This document shows, in pieces, positions 7,863 to 17,966 of a stretch of 64,000 nt of DNA (positions within the stretch are counted from its first letter, which is position 1; each line of letters begins with the position of its first letter). The notes below the pieces were generated by a model. That model did not search any database, was not told where the DNA came from, and saw only the letters and a list, made by a program, of their open reading frames with translations. The translations under genes were made by a program, and so were the position numbers. Source of the stretch: Microbaculum sp051390635 (lineage in GTDB: Bacteria > Pseudomonadota > Alphaproteobacteria > Rhizobiales > Tepidamorphaceae); assembly GCF_051390635.1 (NCBI RefSeq), contig NZ_JBPODT010000001.1:1178001-1242000 (forward strand), given 5' to 3'.

Positions 7863-10800
7863 TCAGGACGCGCCGCCCTCCGGCGTGGCCTCAGCGGCCT
7901 CCATATCCCTGATCGCCTGCTCTTCCGCCGCCAGTCGCTCGCGCGTACCGGCCCGGTCCGTCGCCAGGAAGGTGTAGATCACCGGCAGCACGAACAGCGT
8001 GAACAGGGTGCCAATCAGCAGCCCGGCGACAATCACCACCGCGATCGAGAAGCGGCTCGCCGCACCGGCACCGGCGGCGAACAGGAGCGGCAGCAGCCCG
8101 GCGACCATCGCCGCGGTCGTCATCAGGATCGGGCGCAGCCGCAGTTCGGCGGCATGCTGCACCGCCTCCGCACGCGACTGGCCGAATTGCTCCTGCTGCT
8201 CGCGCGCAACTTCGCAGATCAGGATCCCGTGCTTGGTGATCAGGCCGATCAGCGTCACCAGTCCGATCTGACTGTAGATGTTCAATGAGGCGACGCCGAG
8301 CGCCAACGGTATAAGCGCGCCGACGATCGACAGCGGGACCGACACCAGGATCACCAGCGGATCGCGCAGGCTCTCGTATTGGGCGGCGAGCACCAGATAG
8401 ATCACGACCAGCGCGAAGACGAACACGAGATAGAGCGCGCTGCCTTCCTGGATGTATTGGCGCGAGGTGCCGGCATAGTCGACGGAGAAGCCGTCCGGCA
8501 GCGAGCGGGCCGCCTCCTGCTGGAGAAATTCAAGCGCGACGCCCGGCGTCAGGCCGATCATCGGAACCGCGTTGATCGTCGCGGCGTTGAGCTGGTTGAA
8601 CCGGTTGAGGCTGATCGGCGCGACTTCCTGATCGATCTCGACGAGGCTCGACAGCGGAACCATGTCGCCGCTCGCGGTCTTCACGTAATACCCGCCAAGC
8701 TGCTCGGGGATGAGCCGGTCCGCACGCGGAACCTGCGGTATCACCTGGTAGGAGCGGCCGCCGAGATTGATGAGGTTGACGTAGTTACCGCCGGTCATCA
8801 TCGCCAGCGTCGCGCCGATGTCGCGCATGCTGACGCCGATCGCGCCGGCCTTGTCGCGATCGATCTTGATGATCGTCTGCGGCGTGTCGAACTTCAGGTC
8901 CGTATCCAGAAACAGGAACATGCCGCTGTCGCGGGCCGCCTCGACGATGCGATCCGTCACCTGGAGAAGCTGCTCGTAGTCCGCCGTCGTCTGGACGACG
9001 AACGAGACCGGAAAGCCCGCCCCGGACGTCGGCAGCGGCGGCGGCGAGAAGACCGAGCCCTTGATGCCGGGGATCTTGTTCAGGTTCTCCTGGATTACCG
9101 GCTGCATCTCCTGGGCGGTGCGCTCGCGCTCGCTCCACGGCACGAAGGTACCGATACCGATCGCCGAACTCGCAGTGCTGCCGTCGAAACCGACGATATT
9201 GAAGGCGAGCTCCGTTTCCGGGAGGTCGGTAAAGGCCTCCGCGACATCGTCGGAGAACAGGTTCATGAAGTCGATGTTGGCGTAGCTCGGCCCATTGTAG
9301 AGCGTGAACAGCGCGCCCTGGTCCTCATCCGGCGCGAGTTCCTGCTGGATCGACGGAAACAGAACGCCGATCATGCCGAATACGATGAGCGCGAACACAA
9401 TCGTCGTCGGCCGGTCCCGCAGGGATGCCCCGAGCGCCCGCCCGTAGCCGCGCTGCAGGCGGCCGAACACCTTGTCGATCTTCGCCGCGAAACCGCCTTG
9501 GGCACTGTGCGTCAGGACCTTCGAGCACATCATCGGCGACAGCGTGAGCGCGACTATGCCCGACACCACCACGGCGCCGGCGAGCGTCAACGCGAACTCC
9601 CGGAACAGCGTGCCCGTCAATCCGCCGGTCAGCGCGATCGGCGCGTACACGGCCGCCAGCGTTATGGTCATCGAGATGACCGGGTTGGCGATTTCGCGCG
9701 TTCCCTTGATCGCCGCCTGGAACGGCGTGAGCCCTTCCTCGATATGGCGGTGGATATTCTCCAGAACCACGATGGCGTCGTCCACGACGAGGCCGATCGC
9801 GAGCACCATCGCAAGCAGCGACATCAGATTGATGGAGAAACCAAGCGCGTAGAGCGCCGTCATGACGCCGATCAGCGACAGCGGGATGGTCACCATCGGT
9901 ATGACGGTGGCACGGAAGGATCCGAGGAACAGGAAAATGACCACGATGACGATCAGCGCCGCCTCCGCGACCGTCTTCACCACCTCGAAGATGGATTCCT
10001 GAATGAACTCGGTGGCGTCGTAGGCGATCTCGAGATCGAGCCCTTCCGGGAGTTCGTTCTGGATTCGGGGCAGTTCCTTGCGGACGGCATCGATAACGGT
10101 GATCTCGTTGGCGTCCGAGGCGACCTGAATGCCAAGGAACACGGCCGACTTGCCGCCGACGATCACCGCCGAGTCGGCGCTTTGCGACCCGAGGCCGATC
10201 GTCGCCACGTCTCCGAGCCGGACGATATCCGTACCGTTGTTGCGCACCACCAGCGCCCGGAAATCCTCAACCGTGGTCGCATCCGTCTCGGCCCGGTTGG
10301 TGACGATGTCGTAGTAGCCCTTGGTGGCGCCGGCGGCCGACGAATAGTTGTTGGCCTGCAGGGCGGCCAGCACCTCGGCGGCCGACAGGTTGAACTGGGC
10401 GAGTTTCACCGGATCGAGCCACACCCGCATCGCGAAGGTGCGGTCGCCGAGAATCTCCGGCGAGGCGACGCCCGGGATGACCGACAGCTCGGGCTGCACC
10501 ACGCGGCTCAGATATTCGGTGATCTGCTCCTCGTTCAGGATCGGCGAGGTAAAGGCGACGTACATCGACGCGAACGTGCTGCCCGTCGCCTTCACCAACA
10601 CAGGATCGTTGATGTCGGAGGGCAGCTGCGCGCGCACCTGGTTGACCTTCGCTGTCACGTCGGTCATCGCGGCGTTGGCGTCGTAGTTCAGGCGCACATA
10701 GACCTGGATCACGCTGACGCTCTGCGCGCTCCTCGAGGTCAGGTAGTCGATACCGTCCGCCGTTGCCACCGCCTTCTCGATCGGCTGCGTCACGAAGCCC

Positions 10801-10973
10801 TGCATGAGGTTCGCGTCCGCGCCGGGATAGGTGGTGGTGATGGTGATGACCGTGTTCTGCATCTCCGGGTACTGACGCACCTGGAGACTGAACACAGATT
10901 GCAGGCCGACCACGAAGATCAGCAGGCTGACGACGACGGCGAGGACCGGTCGGCGGATGAAGATATCGAACAC
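7863..10973 (-). CDS. RND multidrug efflux transporter, HAE1 (AcrB-like) family
   Basis: The 1036-residue protein has the standard length and order of an AcrB/MexF-type pump. It begins MFDIFIRRPVLAVVVSLL and has a periplasmic pore domain (ATITTTYPGADANLMQGFV region). The proton-relay Asp pair sits in IGLVVDDAIVVLENIHRH, and the second half repeats the twelve-helix plan (LVFVFALVVIYLVLAAQYES, LIGLITKHGILICE). The start is a GTG preceded by GGAG. It would export drugs, dyes or toxic organics across the inner membrane to an outer-membrane channel. No TolC-like gene is in the neighbourhood. The adaptor gene lies 18 bp upstream in the same orientation. Confidence 0.95.
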   Translation of the reverse strand: MFDIFIRRPVLAVVVSLLIFVVGLQSVFSLQVRQYPEMQNTVITITTTYPGADANLMQGFVTQPIEKAVATADGIDYLTSRSAQSVSVIQVYVRLNYDANAAMTDVTAKVNQVRAQLPSDINDPVLVKATGSTFASMYVAFTSPILNEEQITEYLSRVVQPELSVIPGVASPEILGDRTFAMRVWLDPVKLAQFNLSAAEVLAALQANNYSSAAGATKGYYDIVTNRAETDATTVEDFRALVVRNNGTDIVRLGDVATIGLGSQSADSAVIVGGKSAVFLGIQVASDANEITVIDAVRKELPRIQNELPEGLDLEIAYDATEFIQESIFEVVKTVAEAALIVIVVIFLFLGSFRATVIPMVTIPLSLIGVMTALYALGFSINLMSLLAMVLAIGLVVDDAIVVLENIHRHIEEGLTPFQAAIKGTREIANPVISMTITLAAVYAPIALTGGLTGTLFREFALTLAGAVVVSGIVALTLSPMMCSKVLTHSAQGGFAAKIDKVFGRLQRGYGRALGASLRDRPTTIVFALIVFGMIGVLFPSIQQELAPDEDQGALFTLYNGPSYANIDFMNLFSDDVAEAFTDLPETELAFNIVGFDGSTASSAIGIGTFVPWSERERTAQEMQPVIQENLNKIPGIKGSVFSPPPLPTSGAGFPVSFVVQTTADYEQLLQVTDRIVEAARDSGMFLFLDTDLKFDTPQTIIKIDRDKAGAIGVSMRDIGATLAMMTGGNYVNLINLGGRSYQVIPQVPRADRLIPEQLGGYYVKTASGDMVPLSSLVEIDQEVAPISLNRFNQLNAATINAVPMIGLTPGVALEFLQQEAARSLPDGFSVDYAGTSRQYIQEGSALYLVFVFALVVIYLVLAAQYESLRDPLVILVSVPLSIVGALIPLALGVASLNIYSQIGLVTLIGLITKHGILICEVAREQQEQFGQSRAEAVQHAAELRLRPILMTTAAMVAGLLPLLFAAGAGAASRFSIAVVIVAGLLIGTLFTLFVLPVIYTFLATDRAGTRERLAAEEQAIRDMEAAEATPEGGAS

Positions 10974-10991
10974 CGTCTGTCTCCGTCCGCG

Positions 10992-12110
10992 CTAGTAGGG
11001 CTGTTGCGTCACGTCCGGCCGCGTCAGCGGTTCGGACGCCGCGTCGATCTGCATGCCTGGGGACAGCTTGAGCTGGCCCGAGGTCACCACCGTCTCGCCG
11101 GCCTCGACGCCCGTCTCGATGACGACCATGCCGTCGCGCCGGTCTCCGGCCTCGACGATAACGCGCTTGACCGTCGGATGGTCGGCGCCTTCGGCCTTCG
11201 GCTCGACGATGTAGACGAAGTCGCCGTAGAGATTGTAGCTCACCGCAGATTCCGGGATCACCACCACATTGCGCTCGTCGGCGAGGTCGACCTGGACGCT
11301 TACGAACATGCCGGGACGCAGGATGCCATCGGGATTGGGAAGGCTGCCTTCCACCCGGATGACGCCGGTGGCGGAGTCGACTTTCGGTTCCAGCGACGTG
11401 ATCTCGCCGGTGAACGTCTTGCCGGGAACGACATCGGCGAAGACCTGTATCGTGCGGCCCGGCACGACCTCGCGGACGTCGCGCTGCCCGACCGAGAATT
11501 CCACCCGCAGATTGGTCAGGTCCTGAAGATTGACGATCGCCGTACCTGGCTGGATGTACTCGCCGACGTCGACTCGGCGAATACCGAGCTTGCCGTCGAA
11601 CGGCGCCGTGATCGTCTTCTTTGAGATTTCCGCGTCGAGCGCGGCGACCCGCGCCTTCGCCGCCTGCATGGCGAACAGGTTTTCGTCGATCCGCGCCTGC
11701 GAGACGACGGCGCCCTGCTTCAACGAGCTGACGCGCTTGTAGTTCGCCTCCGTCAGTTGCGCGTCGGCCTCCGCCGCGTCTCGGTTGGCCTGCAGGATGT
11801 CGGAATCGAGGACGACCAGCGTCTGGCCGGCTCTTGCCTCCTGGCCGGACTTAAAGAGGATCTTCTGGATCTGGCCCGGAACCGCGGCCGTGACATCGAC
11901 GCCGTTGAACGCCCGCAGCGTGCCGACCGCGGGAACCGTCGTGTTCCACTTCTCCGTTTCCGCGTCTGCGACCGTGACGGTGACCACCGGCTTCGGCATG
12001 TTGGCGAAGAACTCGGCGATCTTCATGTTCTTGAACTGGATGAAGCCGTACACGCCGCCGAAAACGACGCCGGCCCCTACCAGCATCACCGCCATCCGTT
12101 TCCACCGCAT
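10992..12110 (-). CDS. RND efflux periplasmic adaptor (membrane fusion protein)
   Basis: The 372-residue AcrA/MexE-type adaptor has an N-terminal membrane anchor (RMAVMLVGAGVVFGGVYGF). It then has a lipoyl-like half-motif (VPGQIQKILFKSGQEARAGQ), a coiled-coil hairpin around residues 110-150, a second half-motif (ITAPFDGKLGIRRVDVGEYI), and a beta-barrel with LRPGMFVSVQVDL. No lipobox Cys is present, so it is anchored by the single helix. The ATG is preceded by GGAGTGACGC. It is first in a two-gene operon with the RND pump and links that pump to an outer-membrane exit duct. Confidence 0.94.
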   Translation of the reverse strand: MRWKRMAVMLVGAGVVFGGVYGFIQFKNMKIAEFFANMPKPVVTVTVADAETEKWNTTVPAVGTLRAFNGVDVTAAVPGQIQKILFKSGQEARAGQTLVVLDSDILQANRDAAEADAQLTEANYKRVSSLKQGAVVSQARIDENLFAMQAAKARVAALDAEISKKTITAPFDGKLGIRRVDVGEYIQPGTAIVNLQDLTNLRVEFSVGQRDVREVVPGRTIQVFADVVPGKTFTGEITSLEPKVDSATGVIRVEGSLPNPDGILRPGMFVSVQVDLADERNVVVIPESAVSYNLYGDFVYIVEPKAEGADHPTVKRVIVEAGDRRDGMVVIETGVEAGETVVTSGQLKLSPGMQIDAASEPLTRPDVTQQPY

Positions 12111-12346
12111 GCGTCACTCCAGTCCACAAAAACGCACGCGGCCATTCGCGGCCGCGTGACTCAAAATCCGAGGCCGTTATTTATTGCACAGCAGCAAAGG
12201 CTGCCAGTCCCCCTCGGCGGTCTGATGTCACGGAAGCGTGATGAGCGGACTTTCGGTCAGAGGCCGATGTCCGCGGAATTGCAGGCGTGGAGCGGAGAGA
12301 TCTGCGTTTTTCGCATACCACCCCGAGCGTTCAACGCGACCTTCGT

Positions 12347-13255
12347 CTATCCGTCCGGACCAATCGCTTCCCGAATATAGCGCGCGTTGAAGGCCGCATA
12401 GCCCTCCGAGAGGTTTTCCAGCCTGTCCTTGAAGCGCGAATGAACCTCCGGCAGCGCATGGAAGGGAATGCCCATGAACGCATGGTGCTCCGTGTGATAG
12501 GGCATGTTCCAGGCGACGAATCGGACAAGTCGCGTCGTCAGCGTGGTGCGGGTGTTGGCGAAAGGATCGCCGATAAAGGCGCATAGCCCGTGTTCGGCCA
12601 GGAGGTAAAGCCTCAGCGTTGGCTGACCGAGCAGCATCGGCACGATCCAGTACCAGAGCAACATGTCGGTTCCGAACGCCACCGATCCGACAGCCAGCGC
12701 GCAATAGAGAAGAAGGAACCAACGCGCCTCGGCAACAACGCGCGGTTTCAGTCCTTCGGACACGTAATGTTCAGGGACGATCCCGCCTGCGTGAGTAACG
12801 AGGCCCGCGATGGCGCCGGCCCAGACCTTGAGCCCGCTGACATGCCACAGGTAAAGCGGCCATGTGTCGACGCGCTTGTGGTCGAGTTCCGGGTCCTCAC
12901 CGAGGATCTGCGTGTGCCGGTGATGGGCGAGATGGAAGGCACGAAACCAGGCCGGCGGCACAATGGTGACGAAGCCTGCAACGTGGCAGACGGCCGCATT
13001 CAGCCAAAGCGACGCAAAAGCGGTGCGGTGCATCGTCTCGTGTACGGCGCAGAACAGAAAGACCAGGAAGACGCCCTGAAGAAACATGGCCGGTACCACT
13101 AGCCAGTTGCCGGACGTCGCGTAGATCAGCAGAGAGGCAAGCGCGATCAGCCCGACGTGCCCACCAAGGCGCAGGAGCCCCTTTGCGTCGGACCGCGCCG
13201 AATGCGCCTTCAGAAACCGTTTGTCGCCGGGCTCAAGAACGACCGGGCCACCCAT
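12347..13255 (-). CDS. Membrane fatty acid desaturase family protein
   Basis: The protein of about 302 residues has the three histidine boxes of membrane-bound di-iron desaturases: HETMH (72-76), HLAHHRH (108-114) and HTEHH (254-258). An extra EHG (221-223) is also present, and the boxes are set among four to six hydrophobic spans. It would introduce a double bond, or possibly a hydroxyl, into a lipid acyl chain using O2. The chosen start is the ATG at 13253-13255 (MGGPVVLEP); an in-frame extension to 13405 is Arg-rich and lacks family character. It stands alone on the minus strand, so its exact lipid substrate cannot be deduced. Confidence 0.85.
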   Translation of the reverse strand: MGGPVVLEPGDKRFLKAHSARSDAKGLLRLGGHVGLIALASLLIYATSGNWLVVPAMFLQGVFLVFLFCAVHETMHRTAFASLWLNAAVCHVAGFVTIVPPAWFRAFHLAHHRHTQILGEDPELDHKRVDTWPLYLWHVSGLKVWAGAIAGLVTHAGGIVPEHYVSEGLKPRVVAEARWFLLLYCALAVGSVAFGTDMLLWYWIVPMLLGQPTLRLYLLAEHGLCAFIGDPFANTRTTLTTRLVRFVAWNMPYHTEHHAFMGIPFHALPEVHSRFKDRLENLSEGYAAFNARYIREAIGPDG

Positions 13256-13459
13256 CTGAAAACTCCCAGTTTGAAGTTCCCAACGCCGGAGTCTAGCGCC
13301 GCAAATACGCTGCGGCAACGAGCGCCCAAGAGGCAACAGAAGGCGGGACAACGCACGAAGCGCCAGTTCCGCGACATCCGGCTCCCGGTGGTCCCGTGTT
13401 TCCAATGACCGTTAGGGCAGATCGGCGGCAGACCGTCTGGGAGAAAACCCGGCGCGCTT

Positions 13460-14821
13460 CTAGCCCGCCGCCAATGCCAAAACCTTTGGTTCCGGCGCGC
13501 CGCGCAGAAGCTTCTTCACGCCGGCACTCGCAGCGACCTCGCCCTTGTTGGCATAGGCCTCGTGCTGACGTTCGATCGACTTGGGATCGTAGAGATAGTT
13601 GACCATTAGCCCGTAGGACTCGGATAGGCCTTTGGGCGACGTATCTCCAAGAAAGTCGATCTGCTCGAGCCGCGCGCCGTTGCCGAGATGGAAGCGCGCC
13701 ACCGGATCGGGTAGCGTGCCACGGTCGGTCTTGGCCTGCAGGTAGTACTGCGCGGCCAGGCGCGCCAGCACCGGACGCACCTCCTCCACGATCGCGGCAT
13801 CGTCGTTCCAGCCCGGCGTGTCCGTCAGCGCCAGCACGGCTTCGTCATCGGGCAGCAACATGCCGTTGGTCTCCGAAGTACGCTGCGCCTCGACCCACCG
13901 CCGAAAGGTCGGCGCCGGCGACAGCGTCACGAAGCTTTTCAGCGATGGGAACGCGCGCGCCAGCTCATCGACGACCTGCTTGATCAGGAAATTGCCGAAG
14001 GAAACACCGCGCAGGCCCGTCTGGCAGTTCGAGATCGAATAAAAAACCGCCGTCGTCGCCTGCGAAGGATCAATCGGCTGCCGGTCCTCGGCGAGGATCG
14101 GCCCGATCGCATCGGGAATCCCGCTCGTCAGCGCGACTTCGACGAAGATCAGCGGCTCGTCGATGAGCGCGGGATGAAAGAAGGCGAAAAGTCGCCGGTC
14201 CGGCGGATCGATGCGCCGACGCAGGTCGTCCCAGCCGTTGATCTCGTGCACCGCCTCGTAGCGGATGATTTTCTCCAGGATCGCCGCCGGCATCGACCAG
14301 TCGATGCGGCGCAGTACCAGGAAACCGCGGTTGAACCAGGACCCGAGAAGATGAGCGAAATCGTCGTCGACCGGCTTGAAATCGGGATGGTCGCGGAGGC
14401 GCTGGAGCAGGTCCTCTCGCATGGCGACCAACGCCGCCGTCCCTCCGGGGGCCCGGTTCAAACGGCGGATCAGCTCTTGCCGGCGCGGTTCCGACGCGCC
14501 GTGAAGTGTCATCGCGTTGGCTTCGCTCGGATCCTCGATATAGGCGCGCGCCGCCTCTCGCACCGTTTCGGGATCGGCACCGAACTCGGTGGCGAGCGCC
14601 CGGAAGAACCCGGTACGTCCCGCCGAATCCAGACTCGCATAGGTGTCGAGCAGATCACGCGCCATCGCAACGCCTGTCGCCTCGCCGCGGCCGGACAGGA
14701 GATCCTCGGCAAGCCCGGCAACGCTCCGGCCGGACGGCCGTCGTTCCCGACCGCGCTCGACGATGGCGCGCCCCCGGTCGACAATCGTCGACAACAGATC
14801 GTTGAAGAAATACGAGGTCAT
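13460..14821 (-). CDS. matA: Malonyl-CoA decarboxylase
   Basis: The protein of about 453 residues matches the malonyl-CoA decarboxylase family over its full length. It has an N-terminal helical region (MTSYFFNDLLSTIVDRGR), FYSISNCQTGLRGVSFGNFL, and the catalytic-Ser segment FVTLSPAPTFRRWVE. The catalytic-His segment is ARFHLGNGARLEQIDFLGD, followed by ESYGLMVNYLYD. It releases CO2 from malonyl-CoA to give acetyl-CoA. The ATG at 14819-14821 is chosen because GGGGAAAGG stands six bases ahead of it and the resulting length fits rhizobial MatA; the frame is open to 14989. The partner malonyl-CoA synthetase and malonate carrier genes are not adjacent, so this copy may serve malonyl-CoA turnover rather than malonate growth. 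Confidence 0.93.
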   Translation of the reverse strand: MTSYFFNDLLSTIVDRGRAIVERGRERRPSGRSVAGLAEDLLSGRGEATGVAMARDLLDTYASLDSAGRTGFFRALATEFGADPETVREAARAYIEDPSEANAMTLHGASEPRRQELIRRLNRAPGGTAALVAMREDLLQRLRDHPDFKPVDDDFAHLLGSWFNRGFLVLRRIDWSMPAAILEKIIRYEAVHEINGWDDLRRRIDPPDRRLFAFFHPALIDEPLIFVEVALTSGIPDAIGPILAEDRQPIDPSQATTAVFYSISNCQTGLRGVSFGNFLIKQVVDELARAFPSLKSFVTLSPAPTFRRWVEAQRTSETNGMLLPDDEAVLALTDTPGWNDDAAIVEEVRPVLARLAAQYYLQAKTDRGTLPDPVARFHLGNGARLEQIDFLGDTSPKGLSESYGLMVNYLYDPKSIERQHEAYANKGEVAASAGVKKLLRGAPEPKVLALAAG

Positions 14822-15287
14822 CGTAGCCTTTCCCCGAACGGCCGAACCGGCAACCTTGTCGCCAAAGTCATATAGGCGCCCGCGCGCCTCCGGCGACACC
14901 TCGTATATCGCCGAGATCAGCGCGGCGCGAGCCGATCCGCTCATTTTCCACATCGCCGGCCGACGCCGGTCTTCGTTCAAGCTTCCCATAGCCCCGTTAC
15001 CTTGCCGCTAACGCCGAATGGAATCGGATTGCGGCGAGTCTCCCAAGTTTCCGTGACGCTGCGATATCGGTGGCGTCTTCGACGGTGTCCGGCCGGCCTC
15101 CGCACCGGCGTAGCTCCGCCTGAACCGTACCGCGGCAACGCGCGAACGCGGCTGGGACACCACGCGGGCTCGGGGATGGCGACCCACGTCTCCCCGACGA
15201 TCGACGATGTCGCCCGGGCGGCATTGAAACCGATGTATGCTTCGAACACGGAACGGATACCGACATAAGCAGACAAGGGAGCGCTGG
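14822..15287. other. Divergent intergenic region, 466 bp
   Basis: It lies between the divergent malonyl-CoA decarboxylase and isocitrate-lyase-family genes, so it must hold both promoters. The part next to the decarboxylase keeps that reading frame open up to 14989, but the predicted residues resemble no family. I saw no clear operator, hairpin or RNA gene. Confidence 0.5.
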
Positions 15288-16124
15288 ATGCCGACGCAAG
15301 CCGAGAAGGGAGTGAAATTCGAAGACCTGCACCATGACACCGGACCATTCGTCCTCCCGAATGTATGGGACATCGGATCGGCGCAGCTGTTTGCGGGGCT
15401 TGGATACAAGGCGCTGGCCACGACCTCGTCCGGCTTCGCCTACACGCACAACTTTCGCGACGGCGAAGGGGATTTCGGCCTCGATCAGGCGCTCGCCCAT
15501 GCACGTGCAATCGTTGAGGCGACCGGCCTGCCTGTTTCGGCCGACCTGGAGAACGGCTATGCCGACGATCCCGACGGTCTCGCAGAAACGATCACGAAAG
15601 CCGCAGCCGCGGGGCTCGTCGGTTGCACCATCGAGGACACCCATCCAGGCGATCCGGGCTTCTACCCGTTCGACGTCGCCGTCGCCCGCATCGAAGCGGC
15701 GGTCATGGCGGCCGGGTCGCTGCCGTTCCCCTTCACGGTGACGGCGCGTGCCGACGGACTTATCCAGGGCTTTTACGATCTCGACGAGGCGATCCGTCGG
15801 TTGCAGGCCTACGAAGCGTTGGGCGCGCCCGTTGTCTACGCCCCGTTCCTGAAGAGCCTGGATGACATCAAGCGCGTCTGCGCCTCGGTGAAGACGCCGG
15901 TCAATCATCTGGCCGGCCTGGGCGTCCCGGGCGAGACCGTCGAGTCTCTCGGCGAGGCCGGCGTGAAGCGGATCAGCCTCGGCGGCTCGCTTGCCCGCGT
16001 CGCGCTCGGGGCGGCCTACAAGGCCGGCAAGCAGATCGCGGAGACCGGAACCTTCGACGAGGTCACCGCGGCCCCTGGCTGGAAACCCATTCTCGCGGCG
16101 ATAAACGCGGGCAAGCCCATGTGA
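15288..16124 (+). CDS. Isocitrate lyase / PEP mutase family protein
   Basis: This is a 278-residue TIM-barrel enzyme of the isocitrate lyase/phosphoenolpyruvate mutase superfamily. It has LPNVWDIGSAQLFAGLGYKA, LPVSADLENGYADDPDG (metal-binding D-x-E-x-G-Y), the GCTIEDTHPG segment and VTARADGL. The KKCG catalytic loop of true isocitrate lyase is missing, and the protein is short, like carboxyphosphonoenolpyruvate mutase, 2-methylisocitrate lyase-like and oxaloacetate-decarboxylase-like members. The start at 15288 follows GGGAG at a suitable distance. It probably cleaves or rearranges a C-C or C-P bond in a 2-oxo or 2-hydroxy acid; the substrate cannot be named. Confidence 0.88.
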   Translation: MPTQAEKGVKFEDLHHDTGPFVLPNVWDIGSAQLFAGLGYKALATTSSGFAYTHNFRDGEGDFGLDQALAHARAIVEATGLPVSADLENGYADDPDGLAETITKAAAAGLVGCTIEDTHPGDPGFYPFDVAVARIEAAVMAAGSLPFPFTVTARADGLIQGFYDLDEAIRRLQAYEALGAPVVYAPFLKSLDDIKRVCASVKTPVNHLAGLGVPGETVESLGEAGVKRISLGGSLARVALGAAYKAGKQIAETGTFDEVTAAPGWKPILAAINAGKPM

Positions 16125-16233
16125 GCCGGCGGCACCACACGCGCTAGAAGGGCCGCGGCCTTAGGCCGGAGGGGCCTTCGGCAACGACAGCCGATCGCTT
16201 TCACCCGCGCCGCCGCGATCCTCGAGGTCCCGT

Positions 16234-17622
16234 CTACACCGTGTGCAGGTAGAGATCGTAGTCCACGTCGGGAATGGTGCGGGCGACGCGGGCGTATTCG
16301 GCCGCTTTCACGGCCGTGAAGGTGCGATGCATGTCCTCGCCGAGCGCGTCCTTGAGGAAGGCCGAGCCCTGTGCGGCGCGGATCGCCTCGCCCCAGTCGC
16401 GCGCGATCGCCAGGCTGTCACCGTCCTTGTAGGCGTTGCCCTCGCGCGCCGGGCCGGGGTCGATGCGGTTCCTGAGCCCGTGGCGGATACCCGCGAGCAC
16501 CGTGGTGGCGACGAGATAGGGATTGGCATCCACGCCCGACGGCCGATGCTCGATCCTGCGCGCTATCCGGTCGCCGGCGGGAATGCGCAGCGCGACGGAG
16601 CGGTTGTTGAAGCCCCACGACGGCGACACCGGCGCATAGCTCTGCGACGAGAAGCGGCGCCAGGAATTGGCGTGCGGCGCGAAGACGAGCATCGATTCCG
16701 CCATCGTCTCCCTCAAGCCTCCGAGCGCATGCAGGATCGTGGGTCTCCACGCCCCTTCGGTCTCCTCGACGAAGACGTTGCCGCCGTTATCGTCCATCAG
16801 GCTGACGTGGAAATGCATGCCCGAGCCCGCGTACTGCTCCACCGGCTTGGCCATGAAGCATGCCGTGACGCCATGCGCCCGCGCCTGGGCGCGCACGATA
16901 CGCTTGATGCGCATCAGGTCGTCCGCTGCCTGCATGACATCGGTGCGGTAGTGCAGCGTCAGCTCGTACTGGCCCGGCGCGAATTCGGAAATCAGTGTCT
17001 CGGCCTGAATGCCGGCCAATTCGGCGCCCGCATAAACATCAGAGAACAGCGGCAGCATTCCGTGCAGGTGATCCACGGAGTAGACCTCCGTCCTGTGGCT
17101 CTCGCGCCCGTCGAGCAGATCGGCTGCGGGCCGCACTCTGCCGTCCGGCCCGCGGTCGTTGGACAGCAGGAAGAACTCGAGCTCGAAGGCGCCGGCGGCA
17201 TGCAGCCCCTCCGCGGCGAGCGCATCCACCTGCCGCTGCAGCGCATGGCGCGGGTCCGAGGTCATTGGCCGCCCGTCGAGTTCGTAGAGCGACACGAAGA
17301 CCTCACCGCGCGCAGGCGTCGTGTTGTGCAGGGGTTTCAGCGTTCCCGGGACCGGCCACGCGCGCAGGTCGCCGTCGCCCTGATCCCAGATCAGGCCGGT
17401 CTCGTGCACGTCCTCTCCGCAGATATCGAGGCCGAGGATGGAGATCGGCACGTGCCGGCCATGGCCGAAGAGACCGGCCAGCTCGTGACGACGGATGATC
17501 TTGCCCCGGCCGATGCCGTTCGAATCGTGCAGCACGATGTCGATGGCCTCGATCTGTGGATACGCGGCAAGAAAGGCGTCCGCTTCGGCCGGCGTGGAGC
17601 CGGAAGGGCTTTCGTTTGTCAT
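16234..17622 (-). CDS. Glutamine synthetase family ligase (gamma-glutamylpolyamine synthetase-like)
   Basis: The 462-residue protein has the glutamine synthetase fold: an N-terminal beta-grasp (IEAIDIVLHDSNGIGRGKII), AFELEFFLL, SGMHFHVSLMD, ANSWRRF, WGFNNRSVALRIP and RRIEHRPSGVDANPYL. GxNxxP-type ATP residues and the catalytic Glu and Arg positions are present. The starting DSNG-RGK pattern and length resemble PuuA-type gamma-glutamylpolyamine synthetases and related gamma-glutamyl amide ligases rather than GlnA. It would couple ATP to amide bond formation between glutamate and an amine. No puuBCD genes are nearby, so the amine is unknown. The start at 17620-17622 is preceded by GGGTGA. Confidence 0.87.
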   Translation of the reverse strand: MTNESPSGSTPAEADAFLAAYPQIEAIDIVLHDSNGIGRGKIIRRHELAGLFGHGRHVPISILGLDICGEDVHETGLIWDQGDGDLRAWPVPGTLKPLHNTTPARGEVFVSLYELDGRPMTSDPRHALQRQVDALAAEGLHAAGAFELEFFLLSNDRGPDGRVRPAADLLDGRESHRTEVYSVDHLHGMLPLFSDVYAGAELAGIQAETLISEFAPGQYELTLHYRTDVMQAADDLMRIKRIVRAQARAHGVTACFMAKPVEQYAGSGMHFHVSLMDDNGGNVFVEETEGAWRPTILHALGGLRETMAESMLVFAPHANSWRRFSSQSYAPVSPSWGFNNRSVALRIPAGDRIARRIEHRPSGVDANPYLVATTVLAGIRHGLRNRIDPGPAREGNAYKDGDSLAIARDWGEAIRAAQGSAFLKDALGEDMHRTFTAVKAAEYARVARTIPDVDYDLYLHTV

Positions 17623-17966
17623 TGTTTCACCCGGGAAAATCGCAAAGCGCCACGTCAAAGGCGGCAACGGCGTGGTCAATCCGCGCCGACTTCATCGCCG
17701 GCGCAATCGGCATCGGAATGTGGAAGCGAGCGATCAGGTCGGTCATGGTTGTCTCGGACGGACGCGTTACCTATACGGCGGGGGTCCCGGACCGATCCGG
17801 GGCGCCTTCCCGCGTTCGAAGACCGGCAAGGTGTCCCCGCGGTCGTCGAATGCACGTGTGTATCATGGCTTCGCTGGCTGTCAGGCAAGCGGAAATTCGA
17901 ATGCCGGTCGGGATAGAAGCACGGTCACGATGGACCGGCAGCCCTTTGTGATTGAGGTAAAGACCG
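17623..17966. other. Divergent intergenic region, 344 bp
   Basis: It separates the minus-strand glutamine-synthetase-like gene from the plus-strand GST gene and should hold both promoters. No operator repeat, RNA gene or credible short coding sequence was recognised. Confidence 0.45.

Noticed and set aside
8379..11624. Very long open frame (over 1000 codons) on the plus strand opposite the RND pump
   Set aside because: It is rich in Arg, His, Asp and Gly, matches no family, and is the antisense shadow expected in GC-rich DNA. The minus strand encodes a clear full-length RND pump.
14822..14989. N-terminal extension of malonyl-CoA decarboxylase
   Set aside because: The frame is open, but the strong ribosome site at 14827-14835 and the family length favour the start at 14821.
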